Assembly (NCBI RefSeq): GCF_041734735.1
Contig: NC_134905.1
Coordinates: 9,851,786 to 9,915,785 of the forward strand
Length of the DNA: 64,000 bases
Source of the DNA: Babylonia areolata
Lineage: Eukaryota > Mollusca > Gastropoda > Neogastropoda > Buccinidae
Direction of reading: 5' to 3'
The notes under the pieces are model-generated. The model was not told where the DNA came from and made no database searches. It saw only the letters and a program-made list of their open reading frames with translations. Each line of letters begins with the position of its first letter. Position 1 is the first letter of the stretch. Below are positions 27,141 to 40,300 of this stretch, in pieces. A program made the translations under genes and the position numbers.

Positions 27141-30100
27141 GTGCATGTGTGTTTGCATGTGCGTGCGTACGTGCGTGTGTGTGTGAGTGTGTGCGTGCGC
27201 GTGTGTGTGTGTGCGCGTGTGTGTGTGTGCGTGTGTGTGCATGTGTGCAGGTACCCATGCAGCCCCCTCATGAGGGAGGCGGAGTTGGTGAGGCCCAGTG
27301 CCCCCTGCAGCACGTCCACACTGCCCTTGTTGGCAAAGCCCAGGATGGACGTCAACAGCTCCCCATAGGACAGGCCAAAACGCTCCAACTTACGCCTGCA
27401 CCCAGCAACATCATCAGGCTTGTACGCCATGTGACAGGGTTTTATCAAGATGCAATGGTTTTTACATTGTGTGCTTTTATATTATGCTATAATTTTATAT
27501 ATGGCTTTCTATGATGCAATGGTTTTACATTATATGGTTTTATATTATGCTATGGTTTTATATGACTTAGCTTTTTATGATGCAATGGGTTTACATTATA
27601 TGGTTTTATATTATTTGGTTTTATATGATGCAATAAGTTTACATTCTATGGTTTTATTATGCTATGGTTCTATATGACTTGAAATGAAATGAAATTATGG
27701 TGCTTAGAGCCTCACCGACCACTAAGGCCATCTCAAGGCTATCGCCACGTTAATACCTACTACAAGGGTAAAAAAACAAACAATAATAAAAACAAGTCAC
27801 CACTTTTAAGCTTTCCACTCAAAGTTTAAAAAACCTTCCATAGTTTAAAACCTTCAAATCTGATTAAAAATGTTCACTTCTTTCAAGAAGTCCATCAGCG
27901 CCCACGGAGGGACATCACAAAACAAGGTCTTCAAAGAAACTGCCATGTAATGTCTGTGTCTAACGTCATGCAGATCCCAACAGGCAAGGAGCACGTGTTT
28001 CACGGTGAGAGGCTCATCATAGGGAATACATCAAGGGGCCCTCTTCCCCCTTCAACAAGTAAGAATGAGTAAAAAAAAAGTGTGCCCCGCATGCAGTCTG
28101 CACTGCACAGACTCCTCCTTCCTGTTCATCACCCCCCGATGGGAGGGTCTCTTTTAGGTCCGGACGGATCTGGAAGAGCTTGTTGTCTGTCTGGGTGTTC
28201 CACTCCTCTTGTCAAAGATCCTTAACATAAGTGTTCACCTTCTGCTTCATGTCTGTGTATGGTACGAAGGATCTCGATAATTCTTTCTTTACAGCGTTCT
28301 TGGCCAGCTGGTCTGCCCTTTCGTTACCACGAATGCCAACATGTCCAGGAACCCAGGCCAACCACAACCTCGTATCCTTTCTTCATTACGAGAGTAAAAG
28401 CGTCGTAGAATTCCAGTAGTTTTGGGATGATTCACATTCCTGCAGGCGATTGCCTGCAGGCTGACAAGGGAGCCCAAAATTTTTCATAAATTCTTCCTTT
28501 TTTTTTCGAAAGAAACCCAAATTTTTAAAACCGCCAAAAAACCAGGGGACACTGACTGAAAGATAATTGTTCCTTGAGGCTGGCGGGAAACGACAGAACC
28601 CAAGTCCCACGACCCCAAATCCCTACTTGGAAACCGTCAGTAAATTTTTTTTGGAAAGAGGGAAATTTGTGGCAAGTTCTAAAAGTAATTCGTGGGCCAG
28701 GGGAACGGGGTGATTTTTAACGTACGACCAGATCGAACAAACCTCGGGTTTTTTTAAAGGCCCCACAGGGGGCGGGTGGGGAACTTGGAAAAGGGTTTTA
28801 AATTTCCCCCGGGGACATCCAACACCTTTTTCTATGTGCAGCTAATGCATCCAAGGGGAGAGATGCATTTGGGGAATCTAAAAATTTTCTTGCTAAAGGG
28901 GGTTTGTAATAAAAACTCTAACAGGGTTTTTTTGGGGTCAGAAAACCCTTTTTCAAGTAATTTTTGGGGGTCAGCTTAAAATCTTGGGTTAAAGAAGGGG
29001 GGTTCCCCCCCCCTCTGCATACAGGCTGTGCACAGGGGGGGGCAATGCACCAACTAGACGGACCCCTTTTGGGTGGTGTATGGGGCCCCGCAGTTTCAGG
29101 AAAACGGTCTGGCCGAGCCATTTTCAAACCCTTTTCCGTAGTCCATTTGGGACCGCCCGGGGCTCTGAAAGGGGTTGAAAAGAAACTTCTCCTATCACCC
29201 CCCCATCCTTTGGGGCCCAAAACCCGGGAAAATTTTCCCTTTTTTTTGACAAGTTTTTTTTCACTTTTTGGATAGGGCGGGGAATTTTAAACTTCATAAA
29301 AAACGACCCCTAAAAATTTGGCTCCTTAAACCGCCGGAGGGTGGTTTTCCCCAGCCCATTTCGGGGTCCAATAAATAGGAAAAAGTTATAAAAAATGAAT
29401 ACACTCATTTTTAAAGGGGCAAAAGGTAAACCATTCTCCTCTCCCCAACCTGAATTTTGGGCCCCACCAAGCTAAAAGGCCGTCGCTGGATGCTGGCAAT
29501 AAGGGCCCGCCTTTTTTTGCATAAAAGGGCAAAATTGTCCAAAAAACACGATGCCCCAACCCCCTTCTGAACCGACGGGACATTCGTTTTTTTGGGGATG
29601 CAAAAAACCCCCGGGTCCCGAATCCCCTTGCGGAACACCCAGCTCCTGCTGGGAATGTGGGGACAGGGGGGCCGACCCCACCTGGAAGGGGGTCTGTTTT
29701 TGCAAGAATTTGGGTTTAAACGGGGCAGGGTTCCTCGAAGCCGAGCTTGTACTTTCCGGGGAAGGATCCAAATTTCCGGGGTACGAAGCTTTTTTCCAAG
29801 AAAAAAAATAGGGCCACCACTCGGGTTTGTTGACAAAGGCACCTTACTGGGGGTTTTCCATTTGAAAAAAATTTGGCCCAACGGTAGTGGGTGCTTGGGG
29901 AAAAACCGAAACTGTTTTTTCCCAAAAGGGCTTTTGGGCCCTCTAGTTTCCCTCAGTCCCCCAAATACCATCGTTTTCCCATTTTTCCCAATACTGGCAT
30001 GAAAAGGGGGGTATTGGGGGGTTTAACCTTTTCCCCGGGGTTTGGCCCCGGGGATTAGGACCGGTTTTCCCCAAAAAAGAGGGGAAAAAACCTTTTTTTC

Positions 30101-33100
30101 CCAATGTTTTGGTAAAACTTTGACGGGTGTCCTACGGTTCGGGAAGATTTTTTTAAATTTCATAAAAAACCTCGTCCTTTCCGGGAAGGAACCCCTTGAA
30201 AGATCTGGGGGCAGTTTTAACCATTTTTATGAAAAGGGTTTAGCCCTCTTCCAGAAAAAAGGGTGCGGTGTTTTTTTTTTCGGGTTTTTTGGGTTTTGAA
30301 AAGAGAAAATTTTTGTTAAAGATCTAATTTCCCCCCAATTTTTCAAATGGGAGGCTACAAATTACCTCTTCTTTTTTTTTGGGAAAAGGGGCTAAAGTTT
30401 AGTTTGGGGGGAAAAAAGGGGGCAGCTTTTTTTGCCCTTAATTTTTTTTTAAAACCCCCAACTTTTTTCTTGGGTGTTGGGGTTTAAGGGAAAAAAAATC
30501 CCTCCATGATTTTCTTTTGGGGCTTTTTTAAAAAAATTATCTTTTTTTTTGGGCTTTTCACTGTTAAAGGGTTTTCAATGCTACGCCCTCCTCCCCGAAA
30601 ACCCCGGGGGGCTTTTTCCCCAATTTAAAGGGCACCTGAACAGCGTTAAACCGGGGTTTTTTTGGCATCTAAGCTTGGAGGCGAACGATACTGCTGCTTT
30701 TGGGCGCTTTCAAAGGGGGATCTGTTTTAAAGGGTAAAGCAATCCTTCTTTCCCAAGACGGGTTTCTTCCTGCAGCCCCCACTCTTAACTTTTGGAAAAA
30801 AACCTCCAGTGGGAAATTTTTCAAGTTCAGGGTTAAACAGAGATCACCTTCACCTTTTGGGAACGGGGGACCACGGGAAAAGGGGCCCACCCCGGGGCAG
30901 ATTGGGTCCCATTTCCATCATAAAACCAAACCGAGGGATCCAGACCAACGGGCAAAACAAGCCCCCCAAAGACAAGAAAGGTTAAGGGGTTGACTTGTCT
31001 TTAAAGCAACACGGGGCCATATCAAAAAGGGTTTTCCAAAAGAAACCTCACTGATGTCACCTAAATTTTCCCCAAGGGGCCTTTTGAACCCCCAAACATT
31101 AAAAAACGGGGGGGACATGGTCAAAAAGGGTTCATGGGGTCCCTCTCAAACCCCGGAGGGAATAAAAAGGGATACGGGAAACAACGAATTTTTTTTTCCC
31201 TTAAGGGGACTCTGACTCCCACCGCCTGAAAGGGTTTCTTAGGGGAAAGGTAAATATAAAAGGGACTTTTTTTAAAAAAAAGCGAAAACCCCCCTTCAAT
31301 CCCCTCTTTTTTCTTGAGGGGGTTTAAAAAAAAATTAAAACCTGAAAGAAAAAAAATTTGGCCATCTCTTTGCAGCGTCTCCTGCAGTGCCAGCACTGAA
31401 GGGTTTCAAAGAAGTGACAAAGCAGCTGGAGTTCCTGGAGATTGGCGTAAAAACCACGATATTCCAAGGAATGACCGCCATTAAAAAAGGTTAACTCACT
31501 CCATGCCAAGATTTTTTGCCCTTGCCAATCCCTGAAAACCCAGGGTTTTGTATAGGAGGGGAAAAAATTGTAAAAAAAAACAAATAAACACCCAGACAAT
31601 TGATATTTATTATATGTATGCAAGGAATGTTGTTCCATACGTGTGCAAAAAATCAAAGTATTTACTCACCATCTTGATGTTGATCGCGGTATCCATATTT
31701 TGTGTATTTTTTAGCATTTTTGCACCCATCAGAAAGGTACACCAACATGTTCCACATCACATTCTAACACTATTTGATGAACTGAAGACCTAGTCCAATC
31801 ACGGGGTGAAAACACTTGCAAAATCATCCGTTTCCTCAGTGGTTTCGTCGTCTGTGTCTGTCTCATCTGCTGGCACATGTTCCTCACTTTCCTCTCCATT
31901 GTAAACACTCTCTTCAGCGGCCGAATCTATTTCTAGTTCATCGGGATCTGGTTCAAATTCACTGTCCGAAGAATCAACATTATCTCCTTCGACATCAGAG
32001 CCTTCAGATTGGATCATTTCCAAAGCATCTTCGACGCTGAGTAACATTTCACCTCTCCGACCGTGTTGAACACTTCGCCGTGACGCCATCTTGTCAAACA
32101 ACTTACAAAGCCGACAGGGGTACGCTTTGTTATCAACTGCGGTTGAGCTTATCGCGACACACACGCAGCGTGTGTGAATGAAAAGCTGACCAGAGGTGAC
32201 GTAAGATATCACATCTGCTTTTGATTTTCGCATCCGACGCGTCACTCCGACAGCACGACTTTTTAAAATCCAAGTCCGCATATGCGGACATTGGCATCCA
32301 ACGCTTTCTCCGACGATGTCCGCATATGCGGACAATGGCAGCGAGTGAGTTAAAAATGAAACAGCAGCGGAATCCATCGTGACCTCCTGCTCCTCTGCTT
32401 GCAGTGGATCAAGGTTGGCCAAGACCGCATATCTGTTTTTTGTATTCATCAAAGTCCTGTCCGATTCTGGCCAAGCCGGAATATCCACCACCTCGGCTTT
32501 CCCCGACCCCGCCAAGGCCGCAACCCTCCCCTCCTTGGGTTTTGGAAATGCGGGGGGTTTCTGGGCACTCCCACCAGTCCGAGGGGCAGGCAGACGAGAG
32601 ATGGGACGAGGGGGGAGGGGACAGGAAGTGGACACCATGCCTCCGCCCGAGGCTTTACCCCCCTGCCCAGCAGGTCCTGAGGACCGCCGTACAGAATGGG
32701 AAGGGGTGGATACAGCGCCTCCACCCAAGGCCAATGGTTTTACCAAAGTCAGTATGTCATCTGTCTGCGTCCCTGTGGACGTCGTGTGGACCGCAACGTC
32801 CACCATCCTGGATCTGACGACAGAAGCGTATGACAGTCCTGCCTTAGGCAATGTAGCCTCCACTAGCTTACGGGCTTCAAAGAATGATATTTTCTTCTCC
32901 GCAGTTCACACAACAGGCTGGACTGATGCACTCGCCCTGGTGTGCCGCCTTTGAACAGGTGCCACACGCCTCTTCTCCCTTGCAGCGGTCCTGCACGTGT
33001 CCAAATTTCTGGCACTTGAAACACCGTAGAGGGGACGGCACGTACAGACTTACGTTCACCTGCAGGTACCCAACTCTTATGTCCCTGGGGACATTCGGGC

Positions 33101-34993
33101 AGCAGAAGGTGAGGAGGAATGTGTTGGTCGGGACTCTGTCGGACCCCTTCCATACTGTCACCCTGTAAACATCTGTCACTCCCTGAGAGGACAGCTCGCT
33201 CTTAATCTCTGCATCAGACACTCCTCTCAACTCAGGGCATCTGATAACCCCCTTTGAGCAGTTCAGTCCTTTGTGAGGGGAGACCTCCCTATCCACAAAA
33301 GTGGCTGCTTTAAGCAGAAGCTGTGTCTGCCTTTTCGATGTCGTTTCCACCAGAAACGTTCCGTTCCTCAGCCTCTTGATAGACTTCAATGCGCCTGCCA
33401 AACATTGGAAGCCTTTCTGGATGGCGAAGGGGCTGAGAGCCGACAAGGGCTTGTCATCATCAGTGCCCTCCTCCACAAGCCACAACGGCCAATATCCAGA
33501 GGTCTCTCCGACCTCCAAATCGGAGTCCGAGTCATATCCGTTCCTTCCCCCCCAATCATGCCCAGCTCCTGGGGACAGAGAACCGAGCACTACGGGGGTT
33601 ATCATCGCTAGCCTCTAAACTGCCAGTCTTGACCCAGCCCCACGAAGGGGTAGCCGATAAACACACGGGCCAATGTGTGCTGCCTGTCTTAGGAGAGGTC
33701 CGAGCCAAAGGGACGTGTTGAGAGCAGCATGCTCTCTCAGTCCCCAGGATCTCATTCCCCTCCATCACAGGTCGCGCCGCACGGCAAACACGGCAGGCCT
33801 GAAGAAAGCCGCAGAGAAAAAAGAATGTGGAAAAGAAGGCTTGATGGGGAGCTGGAGACATAAATGAGGTGGTAAAAAGAAGAATAGAGAATAGCGAAAG
33901 GGACAGTGGGTCACTTTTAGTTTGGGCGTCACTCACGACCTGTTCAGTATGGGAAGCCCTATCAGGGGCATCAGTACAAAAAAAAACCCAAAAAAACCAC
34001 CACTTATTCAGCCTGGTCAGCTACAATGGCTATGTAGGCTGTCAATTAAAACCTGGGACTAGAGCAGTAAACCCTCAGAAGCACTGATGCCCCCGCCGAC
34101 ATAGCTCACTCGATCACTGGCCACTAAGCCTCCTGACCACAACAAAGTAGAGACCCTATATGATTTGGTTATATATAAGTTTATATTATGCTATAATTTT
34201 ACATGATTTGGCTTTATATGACCTAATAGGTTTAAATTATATGGTTTTATATTATGCTATGGTTTTATATGATTTGGCTTTTTATAATGCAATGGGTTTA
34301 CATTATATGGTTTTATATGATTTGGTTTTATATGATGCAATGGTTTACATTATGGTTTCATAATGCTATGGTTTTATATTTGGTTTTATTTGATTTGGCT
34401 TTATATGGTGCAATAGGTTTACATTATATGGTTTTATATTATGCTATGGTTTCATATGATTTGGCTTTATATTGATGCAATGGTTTAACATAATATGGTT
34501 TTATATTATTGCTATGGTTTCATATGATTTGGCTTTATATCATGCTATAGTTTTACATTATGTGGTTTTTATGCTTCAGTTTTATATGAAGTGGTTTTAT
34601 ATAGCTCCCCATATGATAGTCCAAACCACTCCAGCTTATGCATCAACATGATTAGGATTCATATGTTATGAAAGTTATGATAGACACAGAACAAGGACAA
34701 TCACAGTGGAGTGGTGACCAAGTGGTAAAGCACCCCTCTAGGAAACCAGTGTCCACAGATTCCAGTCCCCATGAATGGATCAAGCAAGATTTTTACTTGA
34801 GTGGTGGTCTGGATGCCAGCCATTTGCATCACACACACACCACACACACACACACACACATTACTTGAGTGGTGGTCTGGATGCCAGTCATTTGCATCAC
34901 ACACACATAAACCTCCACCCCCCACCCCCCACACACATGCACGCACACACACACATACGCCCCCCCCCCACTCATGCCCCCCCTCCCCCCAGA

Positions 34994-35026
<33 letters not shown>

Positions 35027-35735
35027 TCTGATGAGACGATAAACCAAAGTTTTTGTCCCTGGCAAAATTCTGTAGAAAAATCCACTTTTATGGGAAAACA
35101 AATGCACTTGCGGGCAAGGGGGAAAAAAAATGGGGGAGGGGAGGTGGGGGGGGGGGGAGCTGCCCTGTAGCATGCAACACATTCTCCCTGAGCAGTGCAG
35201 ACAGAATTTCACACAGAGACATCTGTTGTGACAAAATGTAATACAAAACAATACAATACAGTGTACTGATGTGGTTTATATCATACTATGGTTTTACATG
35301 ATATGGTTTTACATTATGCTACAGCTTTATATAATATGGTTTTATATTATGTTCTACTTCTACATGATACGGTTTTATATTATGCTACAGTTTCACATGA
35401 TTTGTTTTTATATCATGCTCTAGTTTCACAGGATTCGGTTTCTTATTATGGTCTAGTTTTACATAATATGGTTTTATATTATACTACAGTTTTAAATTAT
35501 TTGATGATTTTTTGGTATTTGTGCATGTGCACATGGCCTACCATCATTAACGTTTTATGATGAATGTGCTTGATGTTGATTTGCCACTGTCAGTTTACTC
35601 CACAGCTACAATTACTGAAGGCAGGTGTTTGCTTCAATAGAAAAATGAACATTTAAGGCACATGAATGTTACCAATATGCAAAGCAGGCACACATACACA
35701 CTGAACTCATACACACTTCATCACACATACACACA

Positions 35736-35770
<35 letters not shown>

Positions 35771-36978
35771 ATTCATACTCATCTGAAATCATATGTGAAA
35801 AGATGTCAAATGGAAGTACCATGATTTTTGGCCTTTTAAGCACAACTTTTTTACTCAAATCTGACCCCTGTGTCTATCTGTGTCTATTTGTGTCTGAAAA
35901 CTAAATTCTGACCATCACTTGGGGCCACCTATCACAACAAACTCTGTACATGACAATATCAAAGATCACAATAAACGCTCATGACCATGCTGAACAGCAG
36001 CACTTTAGTCTTACCAATCTTTGATTCAACATGGTTCATGTTCACCATGGAATCAAACTGAAACCAAATCACATACTACACCAAATTTCAAATGAACGTG
36101 ATCGCAGTTCGCCCTAAGGCCGTGAAAAAAGAGCAGGGTCTGAGTTGGGGATAAATTCATGGTATAAAAGCAGAGAAATCAGAAGTGAACTGATTGTTTT
36201 CCGAAAGCAGAATGCAAAGAAATGCATTCTGGTGGATGGGACTGAAAGCAGGGCTAGCAGACTGGATTTAACAAGTTAACTAACGTTGTACAGCCAGTTC
36301 GCTCCCCTGACTTTCCCCACAAACTGCCCAATTGTATCGTAAGAAATGAAATTGTCACATAACAAATGTTTCAAGTTATGAACTGAAAATTTCCAAACTG
36401 AGTTAGTTGGGGACAAAATATAAAACTTCCTCCCTTCTTATGCTATCATCCAATTTTTGTTCAGAATTTGCACACACTGATGACTTGTAAATAAATTCAA
36501 GAAAGCACAAAGAGTTTGAAACAGACTGAATTCAGAACGTTCTATTGCCCCCATAGGGCCCCTTTATCTAATTCTGTTGTCTGCCTTGTGACTGAGAAGA
36601 AACTGGGTCAAGACGTCATTGTTGACAAGCACTGTTCACATGAACCATTCACCTGGAAAATAACTCTCCTGCTCGTGAGCACAGCCACACACTCTGCATT
36701 TACTTGCTGGTCACTGCAGAGAGTGGAAAGGTCAGTTAAGATATTCTTAGCTTATAACATCATTATGCAAATTAGGTTCCACTCCAAAAATTCAAAAATT
36801 TCTTCAGCCCCGAACAGGCTCCTTCATCTAAACAGCTGTAAACAGTAGGGCCTTGATCAGGGCCCATTGTCTAGAGTGAGTAAATGAACTGGGGCTTTAC
36901 AACAGTGTAAATTCGACTGAAGGCTGTAAAACTGTAAAAAATAAAACAATAAAGATTAAAAATGTATAAAAATAAATG

Positions 36979-37047
<69 letters not shown>

Positions 37048-37334
37048 AAAGAAACAAAGAAGACAGTACATAATACAACAGATAAATGGACTAACAAAGT
37101 CAGATTCAATCCAGTTTTCCGAAGATGATATTACTCGGAAAACAACACCTGCTATTTTTTTGCAGAGCCATAACGGAGGACTTTCACTTTACAGCAGATG
37201 TGGCTTATCAGATATTTGTGCCTTATACTAGTTAAAAATAACTTTTTTCTTTAAATTCAGAGGGTGCACTTTATCAGCTGCAGCATCTTGTAGGCGGAAA
37301 ATCATGGTACTACTATAACCAGACACACCCACAA

Positions 37335-37376
<42 letters not shown>

Positions 37377-40300
37377 GCGAAGCACTCACCTGTAATGAAC
37401 AGGGAAATCATCCTTACTGATCAATCCCTGAAACACACGGCCCAGAACATGTTCTGTTCACAACCTCCCTTCTTCAATGCCCACCCTAAACCTGTCCACT
37501 GCCTACATGACAGATTAACCCATCACACTTTAGTTGTGGCTTATTTCCTAAATGACAGGTAAATCTTTCACTGGGCTTTCCCAAATTTTCCTTCAGCCAG
37601 AAAAAAACAACAACAAAAAACAGCGTCCTAAGTGTTGTCAAACCCAGAAGAAGACTACATTTCAATCATGAATAAACACAAACTCTGTCCAAATATGGAA
37701 TATGGTGTGATCTGAGGCTCAGCGCTTAGACCACCTGCCGACTATCAAATCGATGTAGATCATACACAGCAGATGACAATAGCAGTGTTGGATGACTTCA
37801 AGCATGCAAGACCTGATCTGATGACCCAGATAATACCAGAGACACTGACTGTTCTGAGATTAACACATTTAGTGATATGTCATGAATCACAAAAGCCTAG
37901 AAATGTTGAAAAATTTTTAGCAAGGGAGTGGGTATGGGAAAGGGAAAAGGTGAGTACCACAAGAACAACAAAGGCAAGACAAAGGACGAAAGTGGAGAGG
38001 GACAGAGAGAGGAGGAGGAAGAGGGGGGATTAGTAACTCTAATGAGTCTAATAGTTTTTATCTCAGTTCAGTTACAATACCTTGAATACTAGCACTTAAA
38101 CTGGTGCGTTTTCTTTGTTTGCATGCTGATTTGTGTTTGTTTTTGATTTCTTCTTCTTTCTTTTTTTGTTGTTGTATTTTTGTTGAAACGTTCACAATGA
38201 AAGAGGTATCTTTTATGTATCAGGAAAAATGTCATGGCTAAAATATACTTCGTTTTTCAACCAGCTCACAATCATAATCTGTGCATCCCATAAATTCAAA
38301 AGTATTTCAACAGAAAGCTCAGTCAATTTCAAACATATGGTTTGCATGCTTTTGACAAAAAAATGTAGCCTGTAGAATATGTTGATAATTCATATGCATT
38401 TTCACTGAAAATCCCCTGGCGAAGTCCCTGCAGCAAGAGTTATGTTTCCCTGGCAGTTAATGAGTGAGAGGTTAAGAGTCCCACAGCCTTTTTTTACCAT
38501 CAGGGAAGTGAACTCATTTCCACTTTATCTAGGACTCAGCATAAGAAAGGTGGAGCCTAACCCTATCCTTCTGCCATCTGATCCTTCCCCAACAAAAGTC
38601 ACATACTCACACACATGGGTGGAGTTAAGAAAACTGGAGTGCCTTTCCCAAGGACACAACCTCATGCCAAAATGCGGCCTCAAACCCTGACCACTGGTAA
38701 ACACTGAATCAGAAGTCCAATGCTGAACCGACTCTGCCCCAGTGCCACCTAAAAGTTCTGCATGCTCACATCAACAAAAAACATCCGTGACATGTTCATG
38801 TATGTGTGTCAGATGTTACATACCATTTCCATACTTAACACACTCAAGAAAAGCACACATTTACAGTCATCCACATAATCACACCTGCATTCTCTCTCTC
38901 TCTCTCTCTTGTCACTGTTGTTGCTGCCAAAGGACTTGTAAAACCAGGCAATGCCTAAAACCTTTATCATTGAGTAATTAAGTTTTTGGGTCTCTCTCTC
39001 ATACCCACACCCAAACATCCTCCCTATCCCATCCACACACACACCCATACTCACTTTCTCCATCCTACCCACACGCACACTTTCAAACCCACATTCACAT
39101 CTACACTCAACCACCATCCCTGGACTCCCACCTACCCCTCAAGCACACACACACACAACCAACACACCCACAAAATGAATAGAGTCGTACTATTTTAGAC
39201 AGGCTGTTCTTTGTGGTGGTGGCAGCTCGGTCTCTCAGTGACACGAAGATCCTCTTCTTGTCCGGGTTGACGGCCAGAACTATGCCTGAAACCAGTGTCC
39301 CCATACATGTGGTCAAACAGAATTCCATACTTTTTTTTCCAAACCAGACTGATAATTTTCTATGCCAAACACAAAGCCAGACTTAGATAAAGAACTGTCT
39401 GCATCACCACTGATGAAAGAGACCAGCAGTATCCATGTACAATTTTCATCAGGGTTTTTTGTGTTTTCTTTGTGGGTTTTTTTTTGTTTTTTGGTTTTTT
39501 TTTGCTTATGCATTAAGCTCTTTGTTGAATGGTACTGATCAAGGTCTTTATGTTAAAATTCCAAGATTTTGAGGCCCTGGAAATGGTTCTCTCATTTTTT
39601 CCAAGACTTTTCCACACTTTCATAACTGTACCAACACTGTGAAATACATGCCCCACCTGTCACACAGAACAACAAACTCCCTTTACCAGCCCGTCCCCAC
39701 TCTACCTTCTCGCTCGCTCAACAAGGTGGCGTCTCCCTCAACCTCGGCAAGTACTGAGGCTCAAAACTGATTGCAAAGCTGGTTTCCTTTCGGGAAGTGA
39801 TAGAAGTTGTCATGACTGCTGGCTCCAGTGTTGATGAAGATGATGATAAATCTTTAGACACTGATGGTTGGTCCCACAACAGTATTAGCAAGTATGAAAA
39901 TGGCGAAAGTTTTGGCAGTGAAACACATGGTTTCAGAGACAGTGACTCAGCAGCAGATAAACAAGTAGCTGTTGCTGATGTTGGTGAAGGCCATGACTTG
40001 AATGAGGAACACTTTCTGGAGTTTCTCATGCAAGACTGGCACCAAGACCTCTTTTTTCCCATATTTTTAGTACTCTATGCTAATACCCAGTACAGCATGT
40101 GCATGTGTGTGAGTGAGTGTGTGTGTATAAATCAATTTGTATATGTCTAGGTGACATTGATACTGATTCTACTGTTGATATCCTCTGTGCATACACATTT
40201 GACCATTCCACTGCTACAATTTGGAAGTGTCTGTGGTTACAAAAGACCAAGTTCATGTACCAACCAGCTAGCTCACAGAACGCCAGTGCCTTGCCCCCAC

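Larger units (their letters stand above)
27679..34153 (-). mobile_element. I/Nimbus-type LINE, copy 2 (near full length)
   Basis: Same family and orientation as copy 1; the first 790 bases of its 3' end (27679-28470) align closely with 20500-21300. It extends to a 5' UTR whose minus strand starts GGGTCTCTACTTTGTTGTGG at 34153. ORF1 (33605 to about 32354) includes [20 protein letters not shown] and the knuckles [14 protein letters not shown] and [14 protein letters not shown] frameshift lies near 32870. ORF2 begins near 31490 with APE-type endonuclease sequence ([34 protein letters not shown]). TATATGAC/TTT words on both sides suggest a target duplication inside the AT-rich minisatellite. Without the inserted piggyBac-type element it is about 5.6 kb. 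Positions 28470-31500 look corrupted. Confidence 0.88.

Noticed and set aside
26575-27514. His/Thr- and Cys/Val-rich open frames in CA/GT tracts
   Set aside because: Pure translation of dinucleotide repeats, open on both strands.
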